From positions 1-29,122 of the forward strand of contig JAKSYS010000736.1 of assembly GCA_022925895.1 (NCBI GenBank): a stretch of 29,122 nucleotides of DNA. Direction: 5' to 3'. Below, in pieces: positions 16,928 through 27,700 of the stretch. The notes under the pieces were generated by a model. It saw only the letters and a list, made by a program, of their open reading frames with translations. It made no database searches and was not told where the DNA came from. Within the stretch, counting starts at the first letter, position 1, and every line of letters starts with the position of its first letter. Position numbers and translations under genes: made by a program. The stretch comes from Fragilaria crotonensis (taxonomy: Eukaryota; Bacillariophyta; Fragilariophyceae; Fragilariales; Fragilariaceae).

Positions 16928-19900
16928 TCACGTATGTAGATCAAGTAGGTAGCGCGAACGCATGAGGCGATGGTGTGATGGTGAGTGATGTTTGGTGAAG
17001 TAGTCTGCGAGATTATCGGTACCTTTTCGCCAGTGTACGAAAAAAATGACCCTGCTGGACACGGTCACGAATCCAATAGAAACGCATATCCATTGCTTTG
17101 GAGCGGCGTTGTTTTACGGTGTCGTTGCAGATGCCGGAAGCGCATGCATTATCGGTTTGGATGGGGGTCGCTGGCTGTGGGTGGCCCATGTCCGCAAGAG
17201 TGGTGCGGAGCATCGCTGCCTCTTTGCCGTTGTGGAAGAGTGCGCCGAGCTCGGCTTCGGTTGCTGAGGAGAGGACGGAAGTCATGATGGAGGAGTGAAC
17301 GTGAATGGCGCCGTTGGATGGGGGAGGGGAAGAGTCGGGAGTGGGAGCGCAACTGGGGTCGGGGAGCGGTGAGCTCAGGAAGAAGATGCCGCCGGCGCGT
17401 GAGCGAGCCTTTTTTTCAGAGAGGTAGGACGCGTCGCTGTGGACATGAAGGATCATGCCGCTGCCGTGAAAGCGGAGGACGGCGTCGGGATGCGTAGCGC
17501 AATAGTTGAGTAGTTGGGTGACGGCGATGGTGGTGGCGGCGGTGCCGTTGGTTTGTGCGGATGCCAGAGAGCCTAAAGCAACCAGCATAGTGCTGTCGAC
17601 GGCGCGGGCGTAATAGAGGAAGGTGCCGATGACGTTCTGGAGGTTCTTGAGAGCGGAGGCGTCGAGCGAAGGAGAGGTGTCGTCGTCGGGTGCATACTGT
17701 ACTGTGGCACCGTACGTGGGTGGAATCCAGGCGTGTGGTGAGTGTTGGGCACGTATGGCGGGAGTGTGGAGGAATTTGTGCAGTGCGCGAGAGACGTAGC
17801 CGGGCATGGAGATGTCAACGTAGCGGAGTTTGTAGTTCCATGCGAGGGTGAGGCCGCAGTAGAGGGTGCCTGTCCAATCAATGGTGACAGTGTATAGGAG
17901 TTGGAGGGTGTCGATGAGGTGTTGAGCATGATGTTTGCCGACATACTTGACGCCGAAGTCGTCAACGACGAGAGTGAAGGAGATCGGGCGTTTGGTGTGG
18001 GTGAAGAAACCGGGAGTGTGTTTAGCGGCGACGTATCCGTGTTGGGCAAGGTGGGTTTGGAGGCGAGTGTTAGCGAGTATGCCGGCTTGTGGGAGGCCAT
18101 ACATGCCCATGCGGATTTCAACCATGACCATGTTGTTGTGGACAAGGGGCGCAAGATTGTATTGGTCCATGATGTTGGATGGGATGAATTTGACAGGGAT
18201 CCACATGTATTCGAATTGGGCCATTGGCGTACCAAGGTAAAAGTCCTTGATGTCAATCGTCATGTACTTCGCGTCGGGAGTGGAGACGACGCTGTTGAGG
18301 TGGGTTTTGACGGTGGTGAGGTCGGCGGTCGGAGTGGAGACTTTGCCGGCATAGATGATCTTGTCGCCGCCGCAGGTGAAACGGATGCGGTACATGTCGG
18401 CTTTGTTGGGTTTGAGAGCGGCAACGATGCGGAGGTAGGTGGCGACGCGGTCGTGTGGTTTGTCCGTGTGACGAATGAAGACCATTGTCTCGGATCCGCT
18501 CGTTGTGTAGGGGAGACAGCCTTTGGTGAGACGACCGAGTTCGAGGGAGGTGCCGTGTTCCCATTTGGCGGCGTCGGGTCCACGGAGGAGAGCGGGGTAT
18601 TCGAGGGAGGCGCCGGTGGCAGGATCGATGACGGCGTTGGCAAAGTGGGCGGAGGGGTCGTCAACAATCAGCAACTGAGGGTCGAGAGGTAGGGCAGATG
18701 TGGCGACGACGCAGTTAGCTCGGGGGAGATGACCGGTGCTTGATCGAGTCACGTGGGAATGGGGCGTGGGAATGGGGAACGATAGGGGTGCAGGCGGTAC
18801 GGTGTTGGTTGTGCGTTCCAGTGTGGTGGCGAGCTTGGCTGCTCGTTTGGCTTGGCGTCGACGTTGCCCGGGGTTGCGCGTTTTGGAGTGGTAGGTGGCG
18901 ACGTCGTCGGAGAGTGCGGTGGGGGACGTGCAGGTAGTCGGAGACTGCTGGGGAGATGGGGGGGTGATTGTTGTGGTGAGTGGTTGGAGTAGGACGGGAG
19001 GTGAAGGGAGAGCTTCCACCCTCGGAACGTGGCCGGCGGGAGGATGGGGAGCTGACGAGAGCGGAGGAATGCTGGTTTGTGGTGAGGGGGTGGTGTCAGT
19101 GATGGTGGCAAAGATGTCGGCGAGTTGTTGGAGGGCGGCGCGTTGAACGAGGGCTGCGGGAGGCAGGGGTGCGGCGTCGTTGGAGTTGAGGAGGGCTGCA
19201 ACGAGATCTTGAGCCGCGGCGGTGGCGAGTTCGAGGGAGGAGGTGGCAGGCATTTCAACGTGAGAAGGAAACCAGGTGAGAGTGTTGGCAATGCGTTCGG
19301 CCGAGGTGGCGTCGGCCCAGATGGTGTAGCACCTGTAGTGGAGTGGTGCAGGGCCTAGATACCAACCTTCGACGGCGTGGGGAGCCCAGGTGTCGCGCAC
19401 GGTCGATGGCTCGTGGATGAGGACACGAGTACCGGGAGGTGCAAGCGGCGTTCGATTGAAGTCGAAAGCGCCGTGGACTTGCGCCCATGCGGACAGTTTG
19501 GGATTGATACGCGACGAGCGAAGCAAATTGAGTGATAGGAGAGCCTGGGGGAGCAACCGATCCCAAAGATGAAGAGGAAAGTTGCGGTCAGTGGAGCACA
19601 GTCCGGCAATAAAGTGGTTCTTGAAGGTGCGTATGGCGCGTTCGGCGGCGTTGCGTCGGTGGACGTGGGGAGGAACCAGCTGGAAATCAACCTCGTGATT
19701 GGTCATGAAGCTTTTGAGAGCGGTGGATGCCTCGTTGTCGAGGCGTTGGAGCTGGGGTTTGAGGCCGCGAGAGGTGAGGAGGGTGTGGGCGCGAGTGTAG
19801 GCGGCGAGGATTTCGGGGCCGGATTTGGATCGCATGGCTTCAACGTGAATGTAGTTGCTGTCGAAGTCGTAGATGACGAGCATGTCGCTGTTGCCTTTGG

Positions 19901-20930
19901 AGGAGGGTTGGATGAAACGACCGGTGAGGTCAGTGAAGATTTGGCCGGTGGCAGAGGCGAAGTCAGCGTAGACGAGATGGGTGCGGAGAGCCGGGGGAGT
20001 GGTGGGAGGAGGATGGAAGTCGTCGGTGTTTACGAGGACGGTGGAGGGGATTGGAGAGATGGTGGTGTCGGTTTTGTCAGTGTCGGCGTTGGTGTTGCTG
20101 GGGTGGAGGATGGCGGTCGCATTGTTGGCGTGTTTGTCGGAATGGCGTTTGGTGGATTGGAGGTTGGCGCGTTGTTGGTCGAGGTGGCCTTTGATCATTG
20201 GGATGGACGGTGGTGGATGGCGTCGAACTTGGGCGGAGGTCAAGTCGGGCCAGGTGGTGAGATGTCCCGCGTCGAGAGCAGAGCACCAGGTGGAGAGGGA
20301 CGGGGAGAAGAGGGCGGCGTGGTAGAAAGCGACGCGGCGGGCGATGGTGGCGTCATTGGCTAGAAGGGCATTAATGCTGTGGGATGGCTGGTGATGGGAA
20401 AGGAAGATGGGACGTGCTGGTGGCTGGTGTGCGGAGAGATCGATGGTCCAGAGGTTGGTGGTGGGGGAACGGGTGCCGGTGAGAATGGTGGCGCCGTCGA
20501 GGGTGATGTCGACGGAGTGGGGGTTGAAAGTGGCGGTGCAGCCGTGGTCGCAGAGGAGGCCAATGGAGAGGAGGGAACCCGAGGAAAGAGTTGGGAATAT
20601 GTGTGCGAAGCGTGCGGCGGGAGGGAGAAGAGGAAGGTCGAGGGTGGCAGTGTGGGTGGAGTGAATGGTGCTGCCGTCTGGAAGGAGAACGGAGATGCTG
20701 GGATTGGCGATGGTGCGATCGAAGTGAGGGGTTGTTATGTGGATGTAGTGTCCTGTGCAGCCGGTGTCGGCAATGCAAAGGGAGGAAATGTCGTGGATTG
20801 GCGGGGCGGAGGCCGGATCAAGGAAAGGAGAAGGAAGTGATGTGCTGAGGGACAACGAAAGCGCTACTACTAGCTTAGGAGAGTGGTTTAGGCCTGTAGT
20901 GTCGGGTGGTTCGCTGGAAGCAATATGCAT
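16928..20930 (-). CDS. Element 1 Pol polyprotein (protease, integrase, RT, RNase H)
   Basis: ATG 20930 opens a 1305-aa frame. Protease: ADTGCTGH with D55. Integrase: core with D334 (FTDLTG), D398 (LDNEAS) and E430 (NAAERAIRTFK). A Pro/Thr-rich linker spans ~590-740. Reverse transcriptase: about 790-1030, with D893 (TIDIKDFYLG) and D990/D991 in LVVDDFGVK; the usual Tyr before V-D-D is Val. RNase H: D1166 (HSDASY), the TEAEL glutamate ~1225 and D1260 (QTDNACA). The frame ends at 17013, but the conserved copia tail (RKGTDNLADYFTKHH) continues in another frame to TGA 16928-16930. A seven-A run (17040-17046) with one base too many explains this. Pol lies in the same frame as Gag after one UAG. It is otherwise intact and plausibly functional. 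Confidence 0.92.
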
Positions 20931-20951
20931 TGAGCCGGGGTGCCCTCGTTC

Positions 20952-20954
20952 CTA
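20952..20954 (-). promoter_or_regulatory. In-frame UAG between Gag and Pol (possible read-through site)
   Basis: The codons read GCC TAG GAA CGA GGG, and the frame then runs open into the Pol ATG seven codons further on. Gag start (22070) and Pol start (20930) differ by 1140 nt, a multiple of three. Options are translational read-through, re-initiation at the near ATG, or a CAG-to-TAG change. Confidence 0.5.
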
Positions 20955-22070
20955 GGCGGAGGCGCGAGGTTGGAAGAGAGCGGTGGAACCGCCGAGGGTG
21001 TTGGTTGCGGTTGCGTCGTCGCGATGGTCGGCAGCTTTCCAATTGCACGTAAGGGACGTATGTTTTGGGTTTTTTAGGTGACCATGCGTCCAGCAATACG
21101 AGACATGAGGGCGGAGGTCGGGACCGCGGGTGGGCTGGGTGGTAGTTAGTGTTTTTGCGACGGTGGGAGTGGCGGTTGTGGATGGCGGTGTGATTGGTCG
21201 GGGGGCGGAGGGAGCGCGAGGGGGAGCTGTGGCGGCGTTGGCGCCATGGTAGCCAGCACTACTCGTGGTGGTCGTGAGACGCCGATCTTGGTCAGCTGCG
21301 CGGAAGTGTGTGATGAAGTTCGTCAGGGTTTTGTCTGCTTCAGTTTTTGCACGCCAGTCACGGCATGGTACTTCGAAGAGACCCGTGGCGTGGACAAGGT
21401 TTGCAAGGTTGTAGCCGAGGCGGACGACGGAGGGCTTTGATGGTGTGTCGTTTCCTGCGGTGGCAAAACGGACGCCATCATCGAGCTGAGTAAAGAGCTT
21501 GTCGATGGGTGTGGGAGGGTGCCAGGGAGTAGCCATACGGAGGGCATTGGCATCGAGCTCAATTTGGGTTATGGTGCCCCAGGTAGTCCACAGGTGAGTT
21601 AGGATTTCAAGGCAAGTGACGCTGCCAAGGCCGAGTTCGGGGTCGGCGAGTTCCCGGAGATAGTCGGCGGGGATTGCGAGAAGGATTTGATTGCGTAGCG
21701 CTTTGTCGGTTTCCTGGTAGGTGCGGAATGTGATCTGGTTTTCGTAGAAGACGCGGTTGATTTCTGCGATTTGTGCAGCGGTGGCAGCCGCCGGGTGGTT
21801 GGGGTTGACGGGGCCGTTTAGGGGAGCGATGAAGGGCACGTTGCCGGAGCGAAGGAGGTAGGCTGCGGGAAGGAGGGTGAGAGCGAGATGCCCATGAATA
21901 CCGTCGCCGGCGTAGGAAGGGACGGTGGTGGCATTGGCATTAAGTTGGGTTTGGGCGAGGCGGATGGTGGCGTAGGTGGGTGGAGAGGTGACGGTGGCAA
22001 TCGGAGAAATGATGGGATTGGGAAAAGAGGCGGTGATGGATGCAGCGGTGAGGGTGGAAGGTTTCTGCAT
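20952..22070 (-). CDS. Element 1 Gag
   Basis: A 372-aa capsid/nucleocapsid protein starting at ATG 22070, 35 bp after the 5' LTR. The N-terminal half is Thr/Ala/Pro-rich. The central part has helical Gag-like sequence (INRVFYENQITFRTYQETDK, then IPADYLRELADPELG and VTCLEILTHLW). Near the C-terminus, YCWTHGHLKNPKHTSLTC carries a Cys/His knuckle (C-x2-H-x8-H-x4-C spacing), probably for RNA binding, in place of a classic CCHC box. It ends at TAG 20952-20954. The same frame stays open beyond it into Pol, so read-through would make Gag-Pol directly. Confidence 0.88.
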   Translation of the reverse strand: MQKPSTLTAASITASFPNPIISPIATVTSPPTYATIRLAQTQLNANATTVPSYAGDGIHGHLALTLLPAAYLLRSGNVPFIAPLNGPVNPNHPAAATAAQIAEINRVFYENQITFRTYQETDKALRNQILLAIPADYLRELADPELGLGSVTCLEILTHLWTTWGTITQIELDANALRMATPWHPPTPIDKLFTQLDDGVRFATAGNDTPSKPSVVRLGYNLANLVHATGLFEVPCRDWRAKTEADKTLTNFITHFRAADQDRRLTTTTSSAGYHGANAATAPPRAPSAPRPITPPSTTATPTVAKTLTTTQPTRGPDLRPHVSYCWTHGHLKNPKHTSLTCNWKAADHRDDATATNTLGGSTALFQPRASA

Positions 22071-22105
22071 GGTGGGAGGGATAGTGAAAAAAAATTATCA
22101 ACTTC

Positions 22106-22425
22106 TATTGATGAGCTAGAGAAGTCTGATCGTACTGTCTTGAAACCGATGAAGTTGATAAGTTATGAGTCGGTTTAGACTATGATGGATGCAGAAAGTG
22201 TCGTTATCGATCACGGATTGTAACGATGTAAAGGCCGATATGAATGACGTTCGTGACAGTTGATCGGGACTCGTATATACGGGAAGGGATGCTGGAACGG
22301 TATTCGGGTTCGGATTTAGGTCATCGATGGATATGTGATAGAATCGTGTTATGTACGTGCTGAATGTTCTTGATGTGTTGTAACGGTGAAGGGCTGGATG
22401 GATGGACAGACGGCCGTATTCAACA
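22106..22425 (-). repeat. 5' LTR of element 1
   Basis: By my reading identical to 16574-16893. Followed on the plus strand by AGTAG (22426-22430), the right copy of the target duplication. In element orientation the first bases after it are GAAGTTGATAA. I could not assign these to a primer tRNA. Confidence 0.92.
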
Positions 22426-22527
22426 AGTAGTCGGAGTAACTGTCGAATTGGAGTACAATCGCACTTTCGGGAGGTGACGTGAAAATATACCCGTATCCCT
22501 TTGAGTGAAAAATCTCCGCTGTTTGGT
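22426..22527. other. Host spacer between the two retrotransposons
   Basis: These 102 bp are the only host DNA left between the elements. They begin with the right AGTAG of element 1 and end with the left TGGT of element 2. No gene is visible. Before the insertions this was DNA a few hundred bp upstream of the transporter gene. Confidence 0.6.
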
Positions 22528-22672
22528 TGATTCAAGATGCGCAGAGTACGGTATACGACGGTACAGTATGTGCATACATGGATGAAAGCTTACTTTTCGA
22601 TCTATCCCATGATTATACGTTACTAGCATATCGTTGCACCGTTACCGCTCTTAGTACGCCCAACTTAACTCA
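22528..22672 (+). repeat. 5' LTR of element 2
   Basis: A 145-bp repeat with TG...CA ends, short for a copia LTR. It is followed directly by GTTTATCAGACCC. Its 3' limit is fixed by where the second copy stops matching (29117) and by the flanking TGGT. If that stop were an unrelated break, the true LTR could be longer. Confidence 0.75.
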
Positions 22673-22685
22673 GTTTATCAGACCC
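22673..22685 (+). promoter_or_regulatory. Possible primer-binding site of element 2
   Basis: GTTTATCAGACCC immediately after the LTR resembles the initiator-Met tRNA primer site of many copia elements (TGGTATCAGAGC) in the TATCAGA core. The match is partial, and the host tRNA sequence is not available here. Confidence 0.4.
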
Positions 22686-23214
22686 ACATCGCTCTTGACA
22701 ATGGCAAACGATGCCATGACATGCCTCTGATGGTAGTGGCATGCGCTTAGGCAAGTACGGCTGTGGTAATTCGCCTGTGTCATGCGTTCCGCCCGAGTCT
22801 GCGCATGCGTATCACCACCATGAATTTATCCCCTAAATCAGTGATCCTTAACACGTATGATGGTACGTGTGGCCTGAAGCGGAATGAGGTGATCATTCAA
22901 TCCCCATTCGATTGTCGGATCGACCCCGACATGCAGTTGATGGATCGAAAGTATCCATTCTCCGATCCGTACCATCGCGGATGATCGATTCAAATACCGT
23001 CCGTTTGGCGAAAGTATTATGATATATAATACTGATTAACGAGTATACGGTACAAACGCGCCTAGTGCATACGATAGTACGGAAAACTACACTAGCACTG
23101 GCGTAGACGTGTCTACCGTTGAACGTATCCTTCTGGGATAAATAAACTGAGTTCCAAAACGAATATCTTTGCTTACTTTTCGTACCCGACCTCTTCGAGC
23201 TTCACGAACAGAAC
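22686..23214 (+). other. Untranslated leader of element 2
   Basis: About 530 bp between the primer site and the Gag ATG. Short open frames such as 22763-22984 have no family features. No repeat or RNA gene was recognised. It could hold packaging or translation signals. Confidence 0.5.
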
Positions 23215-24725
23215 ATGGATATTCCTGTCATGCGCGCGGCCATGGTCCGCATCGGATTCTCCGAGCAAGCTGCTCAGGCACTTGTTGAGGATCAAGGGAT
23301 TGCCACCCTAGAGGAGATCAGACTCCTGTCTGATGACGAGATCGAAAGTCTCTGCAAGGTGATCCGTAGACCGGGAGGAACGATTCCTCCACCCGCTGGG
23401 GCTGCTGGGGCAGCGCAGGTCCAGAACCCTGGCGTCAAGTAAACCTGCGGGCTGAGCTGAACCTCAAGCTCCTGTCGTTCTACTTACGCCATCAGGTACG
23501 GGTTAGCCGTACGGTCGCTGTGGCTAGTGTCACTCTTGATAACATCCGCAGCATTCGAGAACTCCGTGAGTTCGAGTCGACTTATAAGAATCCGGACGAC
23601 CTCCCGACCATTAACCCCAAAGATTGGCCCAAAACCATGGAAGCCATCGATGAATACCTCCGTTCAGTCCTTGGGGAACGTAAGATTCCGCTCGCTTACG
23701 TTATTCGCAAGAATGAGGACATCGCACCCGATACCGAAACCTTCCCGACTGTTCAGGATGAGATGATCGGGAGAGCTCCGCATTTTTCGATCAATGCCGA
23801 AGGAGTCAGGGTACCTGATCCTGTCTACCTGGTTAACCGCGAGAAGGTTTGGGACATAGTTTCCCGCATTACTCGAAAGGAAGCGGCATGGACGTATGTC
23901 AAACCAGCCCAGAAAACACGGGATGGCCGGTTGGCCTACCAAGGCATCTACGGCCATTACCTTGGGCCGCAACACGTTGATAATATGGCCACGATGGCCG
24001 AAGATAAGTTGAAGAACACGGTCTACAATGGCGAGCAGCGCCGTTGGGACTTCGAAAAATATGTCAATGTTCATAAGCAGCAGCACTCGGTGTTGGAAGG
24101 CTTGACGGAACATGGACATGTGGGTATCGACCCACGCTCGAAAGTTCGTTACCTGCTTGACGGGATCAAAACCGACAAGTTCGACGCCGTCAAGACCCGT
24201 ATCATGTCAGAAGAACGACTTCGCTCCGATTTCGACGGATGCGTGACACTGTACCAGGACTACATCCGTCAGACCTCTAAGACCAAGTCGAACCCAACGG
24301 TTAACATCTCCGCGATGAAGACCGGCGGAAAACGCAAGTTCGATACGGTTGAAGATCGATACTACACAAAAGATGAATATGCGTCGCTCACGCCTGAGCA
24401 GAAAAAGGATCTTGCGTCTAAGCGCCTTAAACGAGGCCATAAACCAGGCGCAAAAGATAGCAAGGTCACGAAAGGCAAGGGCGGCGACAACAACCCGAAG
24501 CCGAAAGAAGTCATTAAGAACCTCCGTGCTGTCAATCGCCAGATGTCCCAATTGGCAAAGCAAATGAAGAAGACATCCGTTGCCGATGATGACAGCTCTG
24601 GGCTCTTTTCTAAAAGCACCGCCTCGTCAGCCGGCGACCAAAAGAAGGCTAAGGCGGGTGCGAACCGAACGAACGCAGCGCTTACGCGCCAGAAGAAAGT
24701 CTCCATCGATGAGTCCAAGAAGTGA
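23215..24725 (+). CDS. Element 2 Gag, one frame break
   Basis: ATG 23215 starts a SAM-like helical N-terminus (VRIGFSEQAAQALVEDQGI, then LSDDEIESLCKVIRRPGG). The frame stops at 23442. The Gag sequence typical of this lineage (VNLRAELNLKLLSFYLRHQ) continues in another frame from ~23436; one G missing in 'caagtaa' explains this. The rest runs to TGA 24723-24725, with a capsid-like core and a Lys-rich tail. YYTKDEYASLTPEQKKDL sits where related elements carry their nucleocapsid motif, and no CCHC zinc knuckle is visible. The same frame continues past the TGA into the protease. Confidence 0.8.
24723..24725 (+). promoter_or_regulatory. In-frame UGA between Gag and Pol of element 2
   Basis: The codons read AAG AAG TGA CGC TGT, and the frame stays open into the protease. 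UGA followed by C is the leakiest general read-through context. A CGA-to-TGA change is the competing explanation. Confidence 0.45.
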
Positions 24726-27700
24726 CGCTGTGCGTGCTTGGCCGTACTCAGGACGCTGGGGTCGGTTGATGTGTCCGTTGCACATGAATCGGCAACTGAC
24801 CTTGACTCACACGCCGACCAGTGTGCCGTAGGCAGTAACTGCTTAGTAGTCCACGACTACGATCGTCCTATTAATGTGTCGGGTTATAACCCGTCAGGTC
24901 CCGTCGCCAAGGACCTTAAAACTGTTTCCGCGGCGCTCGCGTACGATGACCCAGTTTCTGGCGAAACGGTTATCCTCATGGTCCATCAGGCGATCCATAT
25001 CCCTGACATCGCTCACAATCTCCTTTCAACGATGCAGCTCAGACTTAATGACGTTATTGTAAACGACGTTCCTCGTTTCTTAACTGACACAGTGACTGAC
25101 CTGACACATTCTTTGGTGATTCCAACCGATGCTACGGACGCCCATACGATTCCCTTTCGCTCCGTGGGATTACTTCGACTTTCCCAACTCGCAGACCGAC
25201 CACCACAGAGTACGAAACCCTCCCACACATTACTCTGACAGACCCGGATCTTCCGTGGGACCCACACGACACAACATTTGCCCAACAAGAGGACGCGTCA
25301 CGAACTACCTGTCGGAAACAGGGGACCGCATCGGAGCATCGCCACCGTCCCGCCGACTTTGCTCGGTTTCCAACATGCATTCGTTCGCCAGCGATTTGCA
25401 GCGTGGACTCGACGCCCGAGTATGTCCTTATCAGGAACCTCGCCAACGTTCGAGATCCATTCATTCGCCCGTTCCATTGCATCCCTTCGTTCCTCGGCGA
25501 CAGGAAAGCAATTGGATCCCCAACTCTTGGCACGGAATTGGGGAATTGACATAACGACCGCAAGGCGGACCGTAAACGTCACGACCCAACGCGGCATACG
25601 CACGGTATTGCACCCAACACTGTCTCGTCGGTTCCGTACAAACGACCGTCAATTACGGTACCGGCGATTGCCGATTGATTGTTTTACTGACACACTCATC
25701 TCTAACACTACCTCACGGCGAAACAATAAATACGCACAATTTGCAACATCTGACGGCTGGTGTAGAGCATACCCATGTCGAAGAAATCGCTCGCACATGA
25801 GGGCTCTCCCTATTGTTCCAACGTGAAGGTGTTCCCAACGTAATGGTAATGGATGGCGCTAGGGAGCAGACGATGGGTTTGTTCCGGAAGAAATGTCGCG
25901 AGGTCGGAACCCGAGTGCGACAGACAGAGCCTCACACACCCTGGTCGAATGCGGCCGAAGCGGCAATTCGAGAAAAAGGGCGTTGGAAGGCAGATGGTCC
26001 GCTCCGGCGCGCCCAAGCGTCTTTGGGATGACTGCCTGGAACGAGAGGCATATGTCAGATCTCTGACAGCGCACGATATTTTAAACTCGACGGGCAAGTG
26101 CCCGAGACCGTTGTCAGCGGCGAAACCGCTGACATATCACCATTCGCCCTATTCAAGTGGTATGAGTGGGTGATGTTCCGAGACACGTCTGTGACGTATC
26201 CGGACGACGCAATGGTTTTAGGCCGCGACCTCGGCCCTGCCATCGACATTGGTCCGGCTATGACCAGGAAGGTCCTTAAACAGAACGGACAGGTCGTTTA
26301 CCGGTCAACCGTCCGATCGCTCACGCCGGATGAGTTGGCCGACGAATCGACAAAGAAGAAGAGGGAAGAGTTTACGGAAAAGGTGAACGCAGTTTTAGGG
26401 GACGGTTTCAAATATGAGGATTTTGCGTCGGACCCGGAATTGGTTGACCTTGACACCCCCACCTTCTCAAATTATGCCGACGACGACGACGGCGAGATGC
26501 CTCAAGTCCCCGATGCTGACGACGAACCCGATGCCGACACACACGATCAGTATGTCGGGGCTGAGGTGACACTCCCGCTCGGTGACAAGATGTTAAGCGC
26601 GAAAGTTCGAAAAAGGAAACGCGCAATCGACGGGAGCCTCGTCGGAAAGGCAAACTCGAACCCCATCCTTGATACTCGAACTTACGAAGTCGAATTCGCT
26701 GACGGCCAAACAGCGGAACTATCAGCCAACGTCATCGCGCAGAATATGTACGCGATGTGCGACTTGGAGGGCAACCAGTTTCTCCTTTTAAAGGGGATCG
26801 TTGATCACCGTAAAGACGGATCTGCGATCGAACGCGCAGATATGTTCGTCCAACGAGGATCGAATCGTCACTATCGAAAAACAACCAAGGGTTGGCAACT
26901 ATGTGTCGAGTGGAGGGATGGGAGCACGTCATGGGAGCGGCTCGCTGACCTGAAGGAATCCAATCCGGTCGAGCTGGCCGACTACGCGATTGCCCATGGA
27001 ATCGAGAATGAGCCCGCCTTCGCGTGGTGGGTACCCTTCACGATAAAGCGACGCGATCGGATTATCGCGGCAGTTAACAACCGATACCATAAGCGAACGC
27101 ACAAATTCGGGCTCGAGGTCCCGAAGACATACGACGACTGCATTCGCATTGATCGCGAAAACGGTAATACCTTATGGCAGGATGCCATACGGAAAGAGAT
27201 GACCAAGGTTCAGGTTGCTTTTCAAGTCCTGAACGGTGACTCAGAACCGCCTCCTACGTATCAGGAGATTCTGCCATCTCGTTTTTGATATCAAGATGGA
27301 AGACTTTCAGCGGAAAGCCCGCTTGGTGGCCGGTGGCCACATGACTACGTCACCACCTGCATACGTAACGTATGCAAGCGTCGTCTCGAGGGAGTCAGTG
27401 CGCATAGCGCTAACGCTGGCTGCCCTTAACGACCTAGAGGTGAAGACTGCCGATATTGAGAATGCCTATTTAACGGCGCCGGTAGGTGAGAAGATATGGT
27501 GTCGGCTCGGTCCGAGTTTGGGGCTGACGCCGGCAAGAAGGCAATAATAGTTCGGGCGCTGTACGGTCTGAAGTCTGCTGGTGCTCATTCCGAAACCATC
27601 TTGCTGATTGCATGCGGCATTTGGGTTGGGAGTCATGCATGGCAGATCCGGACGTGGCTCAAACCTGAACTGCGACCAGACGACGGCTACAAGTATTACG

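Larger units (their letters stand above)
16574..22425 (-). mobile_element. Ty1/copia LTR retrotransposon, element 1 (CoDi-like), 5.85 kb
   Basis: A complete element on the minus strand, with 320-bp LTRs at both ends and a perfect 5-bp AGTAG duplication. The order is 5' LTR (22106-22425), Gag (22070-20952), protease, integrase, RT, RNase H, 3' LTR (16574-16893). This integrase-before-RT order defines the copia superfamily. The leader is only ~35 bp and the 3' gap ~34 bp, so it is extremely compact. The LTRs read as identical, implying recent insertion. The coding strand is strongly C-rich and the plus strand G-rich, unlike host genes nearby. The only defects seen are the single UAG between Gag and Pol and one extra T near the Pol end. 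Confidence 0.93.

Noticed and set aside
16584..16931. 115-codon minus frame, repeated at 22116-22535
   Set aside because: It lies in the LTRs and is duplicated only because the LTR is. The two versions differ where the repeat ends.
17901..20363. Long plus-strand open frames (17901-18692 and 19569-20363, ~260 codons each)
   Set aside because: They are antisense shadows of the C-rich Pol frame. They are Gly/Val/Glu-rich with no family motif, while the minus strand encodes clear copia domains.
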